The notes below the pieces were generated by a model. It was given only the letters and a program-made list of their open reading frames with translations. It was not told the origin of the DNA and did not search any database. A DNA stretch of 64,000 nt from Kuschelorhynchus macadamiae (taxonomy: Eukaryota; Arthropoda; Insecta; Coleoptera; Curculionidae), in contig JAUTXW010005211.1 in assembly GCA_030620095.1 (NCBI GenBank), forward strand, positions 620,001 to 684,000, in the 5' to 3' direction. The position numbers were made by a program, and so were the translations under genes. Positions 22,842 to 38,417 of the stretch are shown piece after piece (the first letter of the stretch is position 1; every line of letters begins with the position of its first letter).

Positions 22842-24596
22842 GTAAAATGTATTTTGTTACTGTGAATGCTGAAGCTAAATTATTTAATGAAAATATAAAG
22901 CTGTATTGTTTTGTCGCAAAAAGGATTATTCAGTCTAAGTACGCTCGTAGATTGCTGTCACAAGAGAGTCAATCTACAGGGTATTTTTGTGAAAAAGGAA
23001 CTACTCTACTCCTTTGTTTTTAACATGTGGCATTACAGATAGTGTTTTCTATTGCACGACTACCAAAAGCAATTGTAGAAAAAGGGGCGTTTTTGACAAC
23101 AATATTTTTGAACAAAAGTATAAGTATAAAGTTTTCTATGGTCTGAACGGAAGTATAAAAGAACTAGTCTCTTCGTTTTCAACTTTCTGAAAAAACTGCT
23201 TTGCTTTTAGATGCCTATGTCCATTATGTAACAAAAACAAACACTGCATGTCATAAAGAAATTTTTTGAATTTTATTCATAATTTTACTTCTGTTTAATT
23301 CATTTTTATCACAATTTGTGAAAAGATGGCAGGAGTTAATTAAGCAAACATGCAGGTATCCTTGTTGTGATAATCTGAAATAAAATTACATTAACATTAT
23401 TTCTAAATTAAGAAATTAAAAACATTTCTTATCATTAAATAATTTTTATGTCATTTTGAAGAGAATCAAAACCTACATCTACAATCATTTGGCTGGTTTG
23501 CACAAAAACAACAGGAGATTAACATTTTAACATTTTGGTATGCTTAGAAGTTTTTGTCAAAATTCATTAAACAGGTAATATTATTAAAATAATTTGATAA
23601 CTATCGATTCGGGCAGTAAAATATGCGTAGTTTTATCGAAAATTGTTTTTTTTAGAAAGGTACCACAAAAGTCACTAACAAAAACTTCCGATCATGATGC
23701 AATGCAAAAATTCTGAATTTCCTACCTTTGTTGATGCCACCAAAGTATTTATAAAAAATCTTTGTCTTTTATTTGTTCAGACATTCTAATTTGGAGTTCG
23801 TTTATTTTACATTTGAATTAAGATTATTTTGTAAAATAAATGTGTGTATCTTTTTTATTATCCAATATGTAAAAATAGTTTATTATTTTGCGTTATATTT
23901 TTAAGCTCCATGTATGGAATGATCACACATAATGTCCGTTCCCCTTAACCTATTTTTTCTCTCACTACAAAAAACAAAATTCATGTGCAAGAGTTTTGTC
24001 TATACTTTTTGCTGTAAGTATTAGAAAATTATGTAGACACAATAAAATACAGGGTAAACTGAAAAATAATTTTTTAAATGCAACATAAAATTGGTCGCTT
24101 TTGTATGATTCTAAATGCACTAGGTTTAATACCTTTATCTTCAAAAGCACCCTAAAAATATAAAAAAAATCTACCATTAGGGGGAATATGTTAGAAAGGA
24201 AAACACTCTACTACAAGGAGTAAATGGGAATGCATTGCTTCTTATGGCAGGGTTTGTATCAAACTTCTCAAGTGTTCAAGCTAACATATTTATTATTAGC
24301 AAAACGATACCCATTTAATGGTCATATAATACACAGGGTTTTCTATTTAATAAATAATAACGCTTTGCGCTTTATAATATTAAGTTTAACTAGCTTTTCA
24401 ATACTTTTGCAAAAGTATACAATAAATCCAGGGAGAGTACTAAGAATATATAAGTGCATGTTCATTATATGTGAAACGAGATAAAAAATGTTATTATTTT
24501 TATTATTAAAATTTAAATAGTTTTTTTTTTTAAATAAAATTTAGTCCAATTTCTAGTCAGTTGACCAAAATAAAATAACATTGCGTTTTCTTTCAG
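22842..24596. other. Intron within finger 3, no recognised element
   Basis: This is 1.75 kb of AT-rich intron. The ORFs seen are short and unconvincing, and I see no transposon hallmark. Confidence 0.45.
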
Positions 24597-24812
24597 TCTC
24601 GCCAATTCAAAAAAATTGTATAAGCACCTTGCAACGCACTCCAAATCAGACATATCTACAATTCGTCCGAACGGGTTTACAGAACAACATGGAAACAAAG
24701 TTGTAGCCGAGCGAAAAATGTTTAGTTGTCATATATGCTCCAGGCAGTTTTCGAGACATTCAAATTTACAGAGGCATATTGAAATTCATCAAGGAGAAGG
24801 AGCAATGTATCA
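24597..24812 (+). CDS. C2H2 zinc-finger gene, exon G (half of finger 3, finger 4)
   Basis: Acceptor cgttttctttcag (AG 24595-24596); donor gtaagtt at 24813. The first base completes a Ser codon. Finger 3 then finishes as SLANSKKLYKHLATH. A linker (SKSDISTIRPNGFTEQHGNK) leads to finger 4, FSCHICSRQFSRHSNLQRHI then EIH, a canonical C-X2-C-X12-H-X3-H finger. The exon ends GAMYQ with the Gln codon split across the 26.9-kb intron, and finger 5 follows immediately in the last exon. Confidence 0.9.
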
Positions 24813-26430
<1,618 letters not shown>

Positions 26431-26662
26431 ATAATAATAACAAATCGTTTATTTACATAAAAGGCCAATAAATGTATACATTTCGAAAATATATCTAAAA
26501 GTAAATAAACCAAAAAATCTGCAGGAGCAATAGCTGTGCGCAGACATTTAGCAATTTAACAATTTAACAACAGAAGAGAATGTACTATAACAATATTTAC
26601 ATTTACACTTAAAATATAGATTTCCGCAATTAGTGATTAAAACCTTTTTGTAATTTCAATTT

Positions 26663-27800
26663 TTAATATTTACTATTTTGTATATTTCCGTTCTTTGGAT
26701 TGATGTTAAAAACAATTTTGTTTTTTTTTCTTAACAACCCTTTAGAGTTTGATCTCAAAACTAATTCCTTTAGATAATCAGGCAGATAGTTGTATGCTCT
26801 TAATATTAAATATGCGGGACTTCGTTGACCCACTGTCTTTTTTATAATTGGCGTTTTTGAGATATGATGTATTTTTTTTCTTGTTTCGTATTGATGGTCT
26901 ACGTAAGTGATAAGTGTTTTATGTTTATTTAAATGTATAATCAAGCCGTAGAAAAACAGTTGTCTCAAATCTAGAATTTTTGTTTCCTCGAAAAGTAAAT
27001 TTGTAGAGTAAGTACGGTTTTTTTGTAGATTATTTTTAGGAAAAGTTTCTGCAATATTGCCAAATTTTTAAGATGTTTGTCAAATACTCCCCCCCATCCA
27101 ATGATGCGTTACTGAATTCTGGATTCTACCAAAGCATAATAAAGCATTCTTAAATGTTGTATATCCAAAAACGACGAAAAGATCTTGAATCTATAGATGA
27201 GAGATCTTAGAGTACCAACGACATTACCAACATGGCGATCCCATCTCAAATGTTGATCTATTTCAACACCCAAATATCTCATCGATTCTACTGAAGATAT
27301 AGAAATTAATTTTCCCTTATAGGTTATATTGAGAGATCTTAAATCAGGTATTTTGCTTTTGTAGGAAGTAAAAGCTATAAATTTAGTTTTTTCAGAATTG
27401 ATTGAAGTTTTTTGTTAACAAACCAGTTGAAAATGGCCTTTAATGCTGTCGCAGATTTTTGTTTAAGTTGTTCCCAAGATTCTGCTCTTTGAAATAAGAC
27501 AGTGTCATCGGCAAAACTTATGATGTCTCCATCAGTATTTAAAGCGAGTAATCGATTTATATATACAGAAAAAAGTGCAGGTCCCAGAACAGTCCCTTAA
27601 GGTATGCCACAGTTTGTTTCCATTTCTCCAAAGTTGACCTGGAATCCCTCTTACTCCGATACTTTCCAATTCATCTAACAACAGCGAATGGTCTACCGTG
27701 TCGAAGGCCTTAGCCAGATCCAGAAATATACACAAACAGGGCTCATTTAAATCAATGGACTTATAAACTTTACTTACTAAATGATAGATTGAATCCGTTG
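26663..27800 (-). pseudogene. LINE ORF2, 3' part (RT palm to C-terminus)
   Basis: It resumes after the mariner with KSIDLNEPCLCIFLDLAKAF then DTVDHSLLLDELESIGVRG. A broken PQGS region and FADDTVLFQRAESWEQLKQK (near 27460-27510) follow, then decayed thumb. The final open piece (26663-26968) includes KTVGQRSPAYLILRAYNYLP and ends KNGNIQNSKY. Several stops and shifts fall between 26970 and 27530. Confidence 0.8.
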
Positions 27801-27802
27801 TA

Positions 27803-30132
27803 CAGGGTGTCCCATTTTCGTAGGTTTTACGGGGTTTCCAGCTTATGAGTAGAGATAGAGAGATGCAGTTTTCGCGACACCGTGCTACTTTTCGATGAAA
27901 CTAAAGAGGCCGCAAACAGATTTGCCCTAACCATTTTAGTTTCCGTGCTACAGGGTGATTTTGAAAATTTGTCATTTTCGGACACCCCCTGTAACTCAGC
28001 TATCGTAAAATATATTTAAAATGTTTCAACTGGTATGTATAGATTTTTTCACGTAGAATTCAGTGGCGTACTCAGATTTTTGCTGAGAGTCATAGTTTTT
28101 GACATATTGGCATAACCTACTATTTTTTAAATGGGAGACCCTATATATTATTTTTTCATCTTATTCTTCGTGTCGAGAGCTTTTCAAAAACATACCATAA
28201 GTCATATTTATTTTCATTCATTCATAATAACATGAAAAAATGCATTTTTCTTTAAACGGATTTATGGCATAGCAGATCAATCGAAATAAGAGAAGGTGGC
28301 TGTGGTAGCCATGGCAACGCCAACAAAAATATGATCAGGCAGCCATTACTGCTGTCATTTTTGGCATTATTGCGTTTAAATTTTTCTTGACGTCTATTAT
28401 AATTATTGTTTTTAATATGGCTCAGAATCAAAAATTTGAATATTTTGAGAAATATGATATGAACGCGTGTTTTATATTGTCTAATGAAGATGCAGATCAG
28501 GCGGCAGAGCTTTATCTGAACAGGTTAGTTCTTTTTTATCTTCCTGCATTTTGACTTTATTGGTTCGCTTTATTTTATCTTAGATATCCCGAGAGAAGAC
28601 AACCAGAAAAAAGAATTTTTCAAAAAATTAAAAATAATCTTTGCCAATATGGATCTTTTAACAAGCCTCGATCGCGAACTTACAATAAAGACAACGAAGA
28701 ATCTGAGGTCAACGTTTTAGCCCTCGTTCAGACAGCTCCTGAAACATCTTGCAGGAAAATAGACGAAGAGGCGGGTGTACCGAAAACCAAAGTGCAGAAA
28801 ATTTTGAAAAAGCACAAATTCAAACCCTATAAATACAAACTTGTGCATCATCTGCATCCTGGTGATGCAGAGCGCAGATTGGAGTTCTGCAATTGGTTTA
28901 TAAATATGAAGGCAGAAGATATCGATTTTGAAAAAAAGATTATTTGGTCAGACGAGGCAGGATTTTAAATAGACACAACACGCGATTTTGGAGTCAAGAA
29001 AACAACCATGTTATTTTTCCTAGGGAGCGTCAGGGCAGATTTGGATTCAATGTCTCCTGTTTTATTTTCAACCGAAAAATAGTTTACCAAATATATGAAG
29101 GAAATCTGAATTCGATTGGTTACGTGCGAATCCTAGAAGACGCATTAGGAATTTTGGATGATGTTCCCTTGGCTCAACTAAATAGGATTTATTTCCAGCA
29201 AGACGGAGCTCCAGCCCACAATGCCAGAATAAGTCAAAACTGGCTTAACGACCATTTTCCTGGAAGATGGATAGGAACACACGGACCTGTTCGATGGCCA
29301 CCACGATCCCCTGACCTCTCAGTTTTAGATTTCTTTTTGTGGGGTTATTTAGAAAACAAGGTTTATGTAAGGCGATACGAAAACTTAGAACAACTAAGAA
29401 TGGCCACCGAAAACGCTTTTGCAGAGTTACAAAGACAGTCATTTACAATAGAAAATGTATTAAAAAGAATTTTTAAAGTTTGTCACACTTGTAGGACACA
29501 TAATGGTCTACAATTTGAACAATATTTGTAGTTTTAATGAAATTATAATTATTACCTTTTACCTACTTCCTAATTTTTTCTGATGCTGTTACTTTGTTAT
29601 TTCGTTAATAAATATTTGTTAACTTTTTTCATGGCTCCACAGCCACCTTCTCTTATTTCGATTGATCTGCTATGCCATAAATTCGTTTAAAGAAAAATGC
29701 ATTTTTTCATGTTATTTATGAAAATAAATATGACTTATGGTATGTTTTTGAAAAGCTCTCAACACGAAGAATAAGATGACAAAATAATATATAGGGTGTC
29801 CCATTTAAAAAATAGTAGGTTATGCCAATATGTCAAAAACTATGACTCTCAGCAAAAATCTGAGTACGCCACTGAATTCTACATGAAAAAATCTATAAAT
29901 ACCAGTTGAAACATTTTAAATATATTTTACGATAGCTGAGTTACAGGGGGTGTCCGAAAATGACAAATTTTCAAAATCACCCTGTAGCACGGAAACTAAA
30001 ATGGTTAGGGCAAATCTGTTTGCGGCCTCTTTAGTTTCATCGAAAAGTAGCACGGTGTCGCGAAAACCGCATCTCTCTATCTCTACTCATAAGCTGGAAA
30101 CCCCGGAAAACCTACGAAAATGGGACACCCTG
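27803..30132 (+). mobile_element. DD41D mariner-like element 1 with ~510-bp inverted repeats
   Basis: The element is 2330 bp, flanked by a TA dinucleotide on each side (27801-27802, 30133-30134), with tips CAGGGTGTCCCATTTTCGTA. Terminal inverted repeats extend 27803-28314 and 29630-30132, far longer than the ~20-30 bp usual for mariners. Removing the element and one TA restores an open LINE reading frame (KEGKST before, TDSIYHL after). That proves the borders and the 2-bp duplication. Confidence 0.93.
28417..29531 (+). pseudogene. DD41D transposase of element 1, with intron and a frame-breaking deletion
   Basis: Starts at ATG 28417 (MAQNQKFEYFEKYDMNACFI). A 60-bp intron (28524-28583, gttagt...tcttag) splits the Arg codon of LYLNRYPERRQ, a helix-turn-helix region. 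The catalytic domain follows: WSDEA (first Asp), FQQDGAPAHN (second Asp), PPRSPDLSVLDFFLWG (third Asp), with 41 residues between the second and third. A small deletion at about 28960-28970, just after WSDEAGF, introduces a stop and shifts the frame. The open part 28944-29531 therefore lacks the N-terminus. Confidence 0.88.
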
Positions 30133-31905
30133 TACTCTTCCCCTCCTTAAATCCATATTGATTACTTGATAGTAATTTAAATTTATCAAGATAATTATTC
30201 AACCTATTTTTTATTACAGTCTCAAATACTTTTGTTAAAGATGTAATCAAGGAAATTGGACGGTAATTAACTAGTTGATTCCGATCGCCTTTTTTATATA
30301 GGGGCTTAACTACTGACATTTTAATCTCACGCGGAACGTTACCACTTCTTATTATGGTATTAATTAAATGAGATAAGGGTGCCGATACTTCAAATTTTAT
30401 TTGCTTTAGTGTGTCTGAGGTTATTTGATCATGCCCGGGTGCTTTTCCAGGCTTTAAAGAATCAATTATATTTTCTATTTCGGTTTTATTTGTTTCGCTT
30501 ATAAAAAAAGATCGTTCATTAATTCGTTCACTATTTAATGTAACTTCCGGTTCAGGAATATTCTTCCGCAACTTATTTCCTACTTTAATAAAATAATCAT
30601 TAAACGTATTAGCCATTTCGACATTCTCTGTTACAATCTTATCCTTATTATTTATAATTTCTCTAATTGCGCATGTGTTGCCACCTTTTGTATTAGTTAT
30701 TTGTTTTAAGGCATTCCAGAGGTGTTTAGAGTCGTTTTTGTTTTCGTTAATTTTATTTTGAAAGTATTTTATCTTTGTGTTTTTAATCAGGTTATGTAAG
30801 ACATTTTTGTACCTATTATATTCGTCTCTATGTAATACGGGGTTTTCTTTAAATTTATTGAAAAGTATTTGTTTTCTTTTTATAGAATTAATGATTCCTG
30901 TGGTAATCCAGGGTTTTCTAGGTAACTCTCCTTTTTTTTGTTTTAACATCTTGGTATTATTATTAATATAAAATTTAATAGTGTTTGCAAAATATGTTGT
31001 AGAACTTTGTACATCCTTATTCTTAAAGAGTTCATCCCAGTTATGACTAATTAGATTTGTTTTTAAAGAATTTACATCAAGATATTTTTTATAAAGTTTT
31101 GATTCAGTTTTTTCTATTTGCAGATTAAGGAACATGTTAGTAAAACTTGAACAGTTTATAACGGTTGTATAATGGTCAGTTATAGAAGTTTTAATTATAA
31201 ATGGGGTTATTTTTTTATCTAGACTAGGTTTACCCTGAGCAAAAAAATGATCCAAACAACTGCCGACATTATTTTGTACTCTTGTATTTTCATTAATTAG
31301 TGAGTCAAAGTTATATTCGCTCATAATGTTCAAGTAACTGTTAGTTATTTCATTTTCATTATCTTTGATGTTTATGTTAATATCCCCCATTAATATATGA
31401 TTATCTAACCTAGGTTTATTTTTCCTTTGTTCGAGATATAAGGACAGGTATTCCAAAAATGATTCGGCATCGGTGGATGGGGTCTATATAAAGCCGTAAA
31501 TAGATTATACTTATTGTCTAGGGTAGGAATAGTGATTTCTATGGCCTTATATATATTTATATTAGCGATATTGCAGTGAAAATTATACTGATTTTTGACA
31601 TACACTATCACGCCGTCATTTTGATTAATATTTCCGTAATTGTAAATAATATTGTAACCCTGTATACCAAAAAAATCTAAATCCGTAACTTTCCAAGTTT
31701 CAGTCAGTATAATTATATCGAACTGTTCCCTGAACTCTTGGAGGCTGATACAAAATTCATCAAAGTTTTTTCTGATACTTCTAATATTCTGTTGCAATAC
31801 TCTAAAATCGTTAGCATCTGAGGCATGAATATTATAGGCATTAATATCGTCACATTGAAAGGTTTGAACAGGCAAAAAGTTGTAATCCCTAATATATGGA
31901 TCCAT
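30133..31905 (-). pseudogene. LINE ORF2, 5' part (endonuclease and RT start)
   Basis: Apurinic-type endonuclease: FRVLQQNIRSIRKN (first Asn), IIILTETWKVTD (Glu), then after a frameshift near 31450, HILMGDININIKDN and SCLDHFFAQG, closing with SITDHYTTV (terminal Asp-His). A Lys/Asn-rich linker with KHLWNALKQITNTKGG precedes RT fingers (PGKAPGHDQITSDTLKQIKF, MSVVKPLYKKGDRNQLVNYR and NQYGFKEGKST). The mariner then interrupts at the last motif. Confidence 0.85.
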
Positions 31906-32233
31906 AATAATTTTCTATTTACTTATATATTAGTAGTGTGAATACAAATACGATAATAATTTTTACCTTAGCATATTAACTATGTCCATATATATACACA
32001 ATATTTATTCGTATTTAATTTTAAAAAATAGAGTTTTTTTGGGGATTTTACGGTTATTGTAAAGATAAGAACACATTCAACAAACAACAGTAAATTTCGA
32101 CAATGCAGTGGCAGTTTGTTTACATTATCAGTCCAATAAAATAAAACTGGGCGTGGACAATTTACACAACTTATTTTCTTCGCATATATATTAATAATAT
32201 TGCAATGAGCAGTGAACAATATTAGTTTATGCA

Positions 32234-33150
32234 CTATTTCTTGGCAATAGATCGCGTAACTATTGTTGCGGGGTTTCCTGTTTTTTGTTTTTTCGACTCA
32301 CTTGACGGAGTATTAGCCTTTTCTCTCTCCCTCCCTTTTGTATCTTCGCGGTTATTGAGTTTATTTGAAAATCCAGATGATAGCTGACAGGCCTTGACTA
32401 CTGATTCAACCTCTTTCGCACTTGAAGAAATTGTTGGTAATGGAAATACACTATTTGTTTGCTGTTCTAACGATGGTGTCGATGGTTCACTACGAGACCC
32501 AATTTCAGGTACTAGATCTTCTTTACGGTTTTGTTTTTCAAGTTGTTGAATAGTGTATATTTCACCGTTTACCAACAACTTGTTAAATTGTACTATCTTT
32601 ACAGTGTATTTTTTTGATTTGGCTAATTTCAAATGATCAATGAGTATTTTTCTATCTTGCCGGTCTTGGTAGCATAGATCCTGAGCTATAAATATTTTAG
32701 TGCCTTTCAGTTTATAGCAATTACTTAAAATATATTTTTTCTTCAGGTATGAGATAAATTCTACTTTAACCGGGGTACCTGTTTCGGAAATATTATTGGC
32801 AAAACGATATATGTCATTAATGTCACTTTCTTTAATAGTCAGGTCAAGACTTTCTTTGAAAAAATTTAGCACAAATTTCAATAAGCTTTCACCATCTAGT
32901 TTACAGTCAAGACCAAAGATAATAATAGTATTTTTTCGAATTTTTCTTTCCAACTCAAGCTGATTTTTTCAATTTGAGAATATTTAGCCTCAAGAGATTG
33001 TATCTTAATTGAATGCTCGCCTAGTTTGGCTAAAATTTTTTGATTTTCGTTGGCAATATGTAATTTCAATTCATCAGTTACTTTAGTAGCAGAAGAATTA
33101 ACTGCTAGCAGCATTTGAGAAAGCAGCTGCTCGTTTGTTATATCGTTCAT
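32234..33150 (-). pseudogene. LINE ORF1 (coiled coil plus RNA-binding-like), one frameshift
   Basis: ORF1 starts at ATG 33150 (MNDITNEQLLSQMLLAVNSS) with a heptad-rich coiled coil to about 32955. A one-base shift follows. The second frame (to 32234) gives an RRM-like domain (RKNTIIIFGLDCKLDGESLL, SYLKKKYILSNCYKLKGTKI) and a basic, Ser-rich tail ending RSIAKK. This architecture is known for nucleic-acid-binding ORF1 proteins of several LINE clades. The 5' leader 33151-33408 carries no ORF. Confidence 0.75.
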
Positions 33151-33405
33151 TACTTATAGCTCTGTTTGTGTTGTTTGTCATATCCCAATCAGAGATCTGA
33201 AGCAATTTACAGGTTTACTGTTTTTATTTTTTTTTAGGCCTTCTGGGCTGTACTACGTAATTGTAAAAATGCCGTTTCTATCCAAAAATGATTTACCTTT
33301 ACATTGATTTCACAACGGAAATTTTTACTTCACAATAACTAAAGATTTTTAACCAAAAGAACGGAGCTGACACTAACTCGACTACACAGTATAACTACTA
33401 AGTAT

Positions 33406-35293
<1,888 letters not shown>

Positions 35294-37654
35294 CAGGGTG
35301 ATTCATGAGGAAATGTCAATACTTCAGGTACATATTCAGGACCAAAAAATTAACATAAAAGTCTATATAAATAAGTGTCCGCAAGGCGTTAGTTCTCGAG
35401 ATACAGTGTGTTAAAGTTTTTATTTAATTTTCCTATTTTTTAAATAAAATCTATGATAATGTAAATAATGGAGTGAAAATTTATATACGGGGGTTTTTTG
35501 GTATGACAAATTCGAATCTAATATTAGTATTGCTCTTACTTGTAGGGGGCGCCACCTACATGTCTTTCTACTCCTTCGAACAATCACAACTTTTTGGTAC
35601 AGTCTTGTATTACATTTTTGAGTAAAACAAATTATTCCCTTGCCATTTCTACGTCAAAAAGGTATACCTGTTAAAAGTGGATACGAGCAACCGTTTTCGA
35701 GATATTTGGATTTAAAACAATTTCGGCGCATGTAATTTTTTACCGCAAAATTTTAAAAGTTTGTTATTTTGACAAATTTAAACGCATCTTGGCACAAAAG
35801 CTTTGAAATGAAAGTCTAACACATTTTTTTGAGGTGTGTATTCAGTGCCTCAGACATAAACTAAACAAAAGGTATTTAGTTTTTATTAAAATTGTTATTA
35901 AGTTGTTTTTAATAAAATCTAGGTTACGTTTTATAATTTTCAAAAATTCCACCATTTGCTTCTAAGCACAGGTCAGCTCTATGGTGTATAGCTCGGGTTG
36001 CTCTGTGGATACATTCGGGCGCATTTCTTAGTGTTTATGCTGCGTTTGTTATCCGATCCAATAATGCTTCTCTTGTATTTACTTTAGTGGAATATACCAG
36101 TGATTTGAACCATCCCCAAAGACAATAATCCAAAGGATTAAGGTCTGGCGATCTAGGTGGCCAATTAAACGGACCTCCCCGACCAATCCATCGGTTTGGA
36201 AAATTTTGGTTTAAAAAATCTCTTACAAGCAAACTGTAGTGTGCAGGAGCTCCATCATGCTGCAAATACATGTTTTGTCTTACATTAAGGGGAACATCTT
36301 CTAATAGATTTCGCAAGTGATTTTCAAGAAAGTTTAAATATTTTTCTCTTGTAAGACTACCGTCAATTATAAATGGACCAATTAAATGACCATTTAACAT
36401 TCCACACCACACATTAATGCTAAATTTATGTTGGAAATTATGTTTTACTGTAGCGTGAGGATTTTCATAGGACCACCGGTGTTCATTGTGAAGATTATTT
36501 ATACCATCACGCGTGAACTGTGCTTCATCAGTGAACAAAACATACCTGTACCACCTTCGATCTTCATTAATCCAGTTACAGCATTGCATTCTCAACTCAA
36601 AATCACTCTCCTGCAAATGTTGAACCCGTTGTAAATGAAATGGGTATAAACAATTAATGTGAAGATTTCTCCAAGCAGACGATTGTGTAATTTGATAAGT
36701 ATCTGCAATCCGCCTAGTGCTTATGCTTGGATCATTTTCGACGGCATTGAGTATAGCCTCTTCTACTTCAACGTTGGGTCGCGATTCCCTTTCAGATACA
36801 ATTTTCGCACTTGGGAACATCCCAGGTTCTCCAGCAGTAGTGAAAACTTGTTGAAAAACTCTTCTGGCACCCTTCTATCTGGAAAACGACTCTGGTACTC
36901 CGTGACTGCTTGAATTGCGATCCCATTGCTGAAGCTATAGACGAATATCATATCTGCATATTCACGATGCGAGAATATCACAGGCATAATGACGTATTTA
37001 GATCTTAAGTTTCTTAAATGATTATTGTCAGATAATAAAAGTTATGAACATAAATTGACAGTGACAAAATTTGATCTTATTATTAACTGACATTACTATT
37101 GCTAAGTAACAGGAAAAACGATGAGAACACCAACCAGCAGTTGTTCTGTGAGGCAAGGCGCACTTCTATTTTTTACAATACATGCATACTTTATGTAAAT
37201 TTGACAAAAAAAATCACATGCGCCGAAACTGTTTTAAATCCAAATATCTCGAAAACGGTTGCTCGTATCCACTTTTAACAGGTATACCTTTTTGACGTAG
37301 AAATGACAAGGAAATAATTTGTTTTGCTCAAAAATGTAATACAAGACTGTACCAAAAAGTTGTGATTGTTCGAAGAAGTAGAAAGACATGTAGGTGCGCC
37401 CCCTACAAGTAAGAGCAACACTAATATTAGATTCGAATTTGTCATACCAAAAAACCCCCGTATATCAATTTTCACTCCATTATTTACATTATCATAGATT
37501 TTATTTAAAAAATAGGAAAATTAAATAAAAACTTTAACACCCTGTATCTCGAGAACTAAGGCCTTGCGGACACTTATTTATATAGACTTTTATGTTTATT
37601 TTTTGTTCCTGAATATGTACCTGAAGTATTGACATTTCCTCATGAATCACCCTG
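35294..37654 (-). mobile_element. DD41D mariner-like element 2 with ~440-bp inverted repeats, in (TA)n
   Basis: The element is 2361 bp. Tips CAGGGTGATTCATGAGGAAA face each other, with TA on both sides. Inverted repeats span roughly 35294-35735 and 37212-37654 with scattered mismatches. A second copy of the tip motif (tacagtgtgtta left, taacaccctgta right) sits about 110 bp inside each end. It is embedded in TA repeat on both flanks. Confidence 0.92.
35924..36987 (-). pseudogene. DD41D transposase of element 2, frameshift plus nonsense
   Basis: Starts at ATG 36985-36987 (MPVIFSHREYADMIFVYSFS, with FPDRRVPEEFF, a paired-like helix-turn-helix). A frameshift near 36825 moves to the frame read from 36820. 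That frame contains SISTRRIADTYQITQSSAWR, LFTDEAQFTRDG (Asp 1), YLQHDGAPAHYS (Asp 2) and WPPRSPDLNPLDYCLWG (Asp 3), with 41 residues between Asp 2 and Asp 3. TAA at about 36035 cuts it after ITNAA. The same frame then continues TLRNAPECIHRATRAIH to a natural stop at 35924-35926. All catalytic residues remain, but the gene is dead. Confidence 0.88.
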
Positions 37655-37992
<338 letters not shown>

Positions 37993-38417
37993 CAGGGTGA
38001 TTCACGTGGATGGACCGTTAGACGTTTCTGGAGAACGGATTGATGGATCCTTCTGAAATTTCGGTTACTTACATAAATGACCTTGATCTACCGTTTTAAA
38101 ATATTTTCAGCCTTACAGTGTTGCCGGTTATACTCAAAACCGGTGGCAACATCGCTATTTTAAATGAAATGCCCTATATTTTTTTACATTTTCTAAAACT
38201 ACGCGTATTTCTGAGCAACTTTTCTAAATACTTCCCTATACCTATGTGTAGCCGTTTTTCAGGAATTAATTTATTTAGAATATTTTTAACGAAAACAACA
38301 CTTCAAATAAATCTGAATTTCTCCCAACTCTAAAACAATTTTAATCTGAAATTTGGGATGCGGTTAGATAATGCCCTTAGGTATTTGATTTTTTTGTCAT
38401 ATTTTAGTTGAAGTATA

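Noticed and set aside
38118..38333. 71-codon ORF duplicated identically at 40694-40909
   Set aside because: It lies in the outer arms of the palindromic element. The duplication reflects the inverted repeat, and there is no sign of a conserved protein.
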